This document shows, in pieces, positions 6,426-8,688 of a stretch of 8,688 nucleotides of DNA. The DNA lies in contig JAOACU010000117.1 of NCBI GenBank assembly GCA_026417715.1, positions 1 through 8,688 of the forward strand. The letters are read 5' to 3'. Under the pieces are notes generated by a model. It did not search any database and was not told the origin of the DNA. It worked only from the letters and a program-made list of their open reading frames with translations. Both the position numbers and the translations under genes were made by a program. The stretch is from Anaerolineae bacterium. Its GTDB lineage: Bacteria; Chloroflexota; Anaerolineae; UBA4142. Positions within the stretch are counted from its first letter, which is position 1. Each line of letters opens with the position of its first letter.

Positions 6426-7839
6426 TTGGAGACGGTTGTTTTTGCAACTGGGTGCAGATATTGTACTCATCAATTTTGCCATTTGGCTAGCGTGGTACAT
6501 TCGCTACGAACTCGAAATTGCGCCAGGCATCGGCGAAGGATTTTTCTATCATTCCTACCAAGCATACTTGCCACTAGCACTCTGGCTAACTCTTCTCACG
6601 ATTGCCGTTTTTCGTTTCGAGGGACTGTATCGCCCCGTGCGCGGTCGCTCGTTCTGGGACGAGTTCTACACTTTGCTCAATGGCACCACGACCGCGATTC
6701 TGTTGATTATGGCAATCACGTTCTTTTGGCGTCCGCTCGTGTTTTCACGCGCAATGTACGTCTATGCCGCAATTTTGATTGTTGCCTTGCTCACGCTCGA
6801 ACGGTTGGTGTTACGCATTGTGCGCGCGCGTTTGCGTAAACGCGGCATCGGTGTTGATCGCGTGTTGATTGTGGGCGCGGGTGAAGTGGGGCGCGCGCTG
6901 ATGCGCAATTTTATGGCGCAACCCGAATTGGAGTACCACGTCGTTGGCTTTGTGGACGACGACCCCGAAAAAAATCAAACCGATATTGGACGTTTCAAAG
7001 CCCTGGGCGATACGACCCAACTGCCGCGCTTGCTGAAAGAATTACAGGTAGATGAAGTGATCGTCGCTTTGCCTTGGACCGTGCGCGACAAAATCATTGC
7101 GATTATGAACCTGTGCCAACGCTACAACGTTTCGGCAAAAATCGTTCCCGATTTGTTTCAACTCTCCTTGAGTCGGATTGCGATTGACGCGGTGGGTGGC
7201 ATTCCACTCGTCGCCTTGCGCGAACCGCGCTTGGGAATGGTGGACGATGTCGTCAAACGTTTGATGGATTTGTTCTTTGGCTTTTTGTTGTTCCTCGTTT
7301 TTGCAATTCCGATGCTCATCATCGCGATTCTCATCAAACTCGATTCGCCCGGTCCGATTCTCTTCAAACAAAAACGGATTGGACGCTATGGACAAGAATT
7401 CATCGCGTACAAATTTCGTTCGATGCGTGAAGGCGCGGAGCAAGAGCAAGCCGCGCTGAATGATTTGAACGAAGCGCGCGGACCGCTCTTCAAGATTCGC
7501 GACGATCCGCGTCGCACGCGCGTCGGACGTTGGATTCGGCGAATGAGTCTGGACGAGTTGCCGCAGTTGTGGAACGTGTTGCGGGGCGAAATGAGTTTGG
7601 TTGGTCCGCGCCCACCGATGCCCAACGAAGTGGAACAGTATCAAGAATGGCACAAGCGTCGTTTGGATGTGCGCCCTGGCATCACCGGCTTGTCCCAAGT
7701 GAGTGGGCGTAGTGATTTGACGTTCGACGAAACGGCAATGCTCGACATTTACTACATCGAAAACTGGTCGCCCTGGATGGATGTAGCGATTTTGTTCAAG
7801 ACGATTCCTACGGTGCTGTTGGCGCGTGGCGCGTATTGA
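6412..7839 (+). CDS. Polyprenyl-phosphate hexose-1-phosphate transferase (WbaP/WcaJ-like exopolysaccharide initiator)
   Basis: This inner-membrane enzyme would transfer a sugar-1-phosphate from a UDP-sugar to undecaprenyl phosphate, the first step of exopolysaccharide or O-antigen-type synthesis. It is 475 residues, the usual length of the large (five-segment) form. Four membrane helices lie at about 11-30, 51-67, 88-105 and 114-130, with the family's GLYR sequence between the second and third. A Rossmann-like CoA-binding-type domain follows, with VGAGEVG at 154-160 and VVGFVDDDP after it. A fifth hydrophobic segment (about 287-309) leads into the bacterial sugar transferase domain: SPGPILFKQKRIG, KFRSM at 334-338, the catalytic Asp-Glu pair D381-E382 in SLDELPQLWNV, SLVGPRP at 395-401 and RPGITGLSQVSGR. 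The ATG overlaps the upstream glycosyltransferase by 14 bases. The sugar (glucose, galactose or another) cannot be told from the sequence. Confidence 0.95.
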   Translation: MRHDSWRRLFLQLGADIVLINFAIWLAWYIRYELEIAPGIGEGFFYHSYQAYLPLALWLTLLTIAVFRFEGLYRPVRGRSFWDEFYTLLNGTTTAILLIMAITFFWRPLVFSRAMYVYAAILIVALLTLERLVLRIVRARLRKRGIGVDRVLIVGAGEVGRALMRNFMAQPELEYHVVGFVDDDPEKNQTDIGRFKALGDTTQLPRLLKELQVDEVIVALPWTVRDKIIAIMNLCQRYNVSAKIVPDLFQLSLSRIAIDAVGGIPLVALREPRLGMVDDVVKRLMDLFFGFLLFLVFAIPMLIIAILIKLDSPGPILFKQKRIGRYGQEFIAYKFRSMREGAEQEQAALNDLNEARGPLFKIRDDPRRTRVGRWIRRMSLDELPQLWNVLRGEMSLVGPRPPMPNEVEQYQEWHKRRLDVRPGITGLSQVSGRSDLTFDETAMLDIYYIENWSPWMDVAILFKTIPTVLLARGAY

Positions 7840-7852
7840 GTTCAAGGTTACA

Positions 7853-7893
7853 GGTTTTAGGTTTCAAGCTGTTCGAACATTGAACCTTAAACT
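7853..7893. repeat. Nested imperfect inverted repeat around a 10-bp palindrome
   Basis: The 73-base gap before the phosphorylase gene holds ggttttaggtttcaa (7853-7867) facing ttgaaccttaaact (7880-7893), an imperfect stem with one bulge and G-T/mismatch positions. The centre is a perfect palindrome, tgttcgaaca (7870-7879). There is no following T-run, so it is not a convincing terminator. It could be an operator, an RNA hairpin in the leader, or drift in a run of aggttt/gttcaa words. No promoter is clear here. Confidence 0.4.
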
Positions 7894-7912
7894 TTAAACC
7901 CAATGGAGGATA

Positions 7913-8688
7913 ATGCGAGCAGTTGACATCATCATCAAAAAACGTGATGGCGGAATTCTTTCGCGCGAGGAAATTGAATTTTTCGTGCAGGGATTCACAC
8001 GCGGCGATATTCCCGACTATCAAGCCGCCGCGTGGGCAATGGCAGTGTACTGGCGCGGGATGAACGCGGCGGAAACCACTGCGCTCACACTTGCGATGGC
8101 GCATTCGGGTCACGTGCTCGATTTGACACCGATTGCACCGCGCGTGCTCGATAAGCATTCGAGCGGCGGCGTGGGCGACAAAACCACGATTGTCGTCGCG
8201 CCACTCGTTGCATCGCTAGGATTACCCGTTGGCAAAATGTCGGGACGCGGCTTGAGGTTCTCTGGTGGCACGCTCGATAAACTCGAATCTATCCCCGGCT
8301 TTCGCGCCGATCTCGACACACGCGAATTTCTCGCGCAGTTGCAACGACACGGCATCGTTGTCAGTGGACAAACGCACGACCTCGCGCCCGCCGATGGTAA
8401 ACTGTACGCGCTGCGTGATGTCACTGGTACGGTAGATTCGTTGCCGCTGATTGCAAGTTCGATTATGAGCAAAAAAATCGCGGCGGGTGCACACATCATC
8501 GTGCTCGATGTCAAAGTCGGACGCGGCGCGTTTATGAAGACCGAAGCAGAAGCGACCGCGCTTGCCGAATTGATGGTGCAAATCGGACACGGTATTGGGC
8601 GCAAGGTTGCCGCGGTCATCAGCGATATGAACCAGCCACTCGGCAACGCGGTTGGCAACGCCGTCGAAGTGATCGAGGCAATCGAAAC
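7913..8688 (+). CDS. pdp: Pyrimidine-nucleoside (thymidine) phosphorylase, DeoA/Pdp family, 5' part
   Basis: The reading frame is open from ATG 7913 to the window edge (258 full codons), so the C-terminus, expected to bring it to about 430-440 residues, is missing. The enzyme splits thymidine, deoxyuridine or uridine with phosphate into base and (deoxy)ribose-1-phosphate in nucleoside salvage. The protein starts with MRAVDIIIKKRDGG and keeps residue numbering with gram-positive PyNP: the phosphate site KHSSGGVGD at 81-89, MSGRG at 109-113, GGTLDKLES at 118-126, and R168, S183 and K187 in YALRDVT and ASSIMSKK, which contact the base. LDVK, GRGAFMK and AVISDMNQPLG follow. Residues 114-117 are LRFS where many homologues have LGHT. 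GGAGG at 7905-7909 is only three bases from the ATG, which is short but usable. The symbol deoA would be equally defensible. A functional link to the polysaccharide genes upstream is not evident. Confidence 0.95.
   Translation, partial: MRAVDIIIKKRDGGILSREEIEFFVQGFTRGDIPDYQAAAWAMAVYWRGMNAAETTALTLAMAHSGHVLDLTPIAPRVLDKHSSGGVGDKTTIVVAPLVASLGLPVGKMSGRGLRFSGGTLDKLESIPGFRADLDTREFLAQLQRHGIVVSGQTHDLAPADGKLYALRDVTGTVDSLPLIASSIMSKKIAAGAHIIVLDVKVGRGAFMKTEAEATALAELMVQIGHGIGRKVAAVISDMNQPLGNAVGNAVEVIEAIE

Noticed and set aside
7042..7845. Long open frame on the - strand (267 codons) inside the sugar-phosphate transferase gene
   Set aside because: The + strand protein carries the full set of family motifs across this region. 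The antisense product is a low-complexity His/Gln/Arg-rich peptide with no domain.

Overview
This 8.7 kb window is a gene-dense stretch of bacterial chromosome. Six complete genes and one gene cut by the right edge all lie on the + strand. The sequence suggests an uncultured Chloroflexota, probably Anaerolineae-like. The evidence is moderate-to-high GC with many GCGCGC/CGCGCG words in coding DNA, a Thr-Pro linker in the exported amidase, and short dispersed-repeat-like elements in the first 136 bases of a type I recall from that phylum. This is a recognition-based guess that no search has confirmed.

Left block (137-3996): a long tryptophan-rich coiled-coil protein of unknown function, then the selenocysteine-specific elongation factor SelB, then a membrane-anchored N-acetylmuramoyl-L-alanine amidase. 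The gaps are 3 and 8 bases, and each downstream Shine-Dalgarno lies inside or across the end of the gene before it. These three genes are therefore very probably co-transcribed and translationally coupled. SelB implies UGA decoding as selenocysteine, but selA, selC (tRNA-Sec) and selD are not in the window.

Middle block (4066-7839): a surface-polysaccharide cassette of two GT4-type glycosyltransferases and a polyprenyl-phosphate hexose-1-phosphate transferase of the WbaP/WcaJ type. The transferase would load the first sugar onto undecaprenyl phosphate, and the two glycosyltransferases would extend it. The first glycosyltransferase has a perfect TATAAT box placed for transcription to begin at its GTG codon (possible leaderless mRNA). 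An octamer tandem repeat fills the gap before the second, which also lacks a Shine-Dalgarno. The second overlaps the transferase gene by 14 bases.

Right edge (7913-8688): the first 258 codons of a pyrimidine-nucleoside/thymidine phosphorylase (nucleoside salvage), with all phosphate- and base-contacting residues that I can place intact. A 73-base gap with nested inverted repeats precedes it.

I found no mobile element, CRISPR array, RNA gene or clearly new multi-gene system. The items most worth following up are the uncharacterised coiled-coil protein coupled to SelB, the leaderless-type promoter, and the octamer repeat in the polysaccharide cassette.
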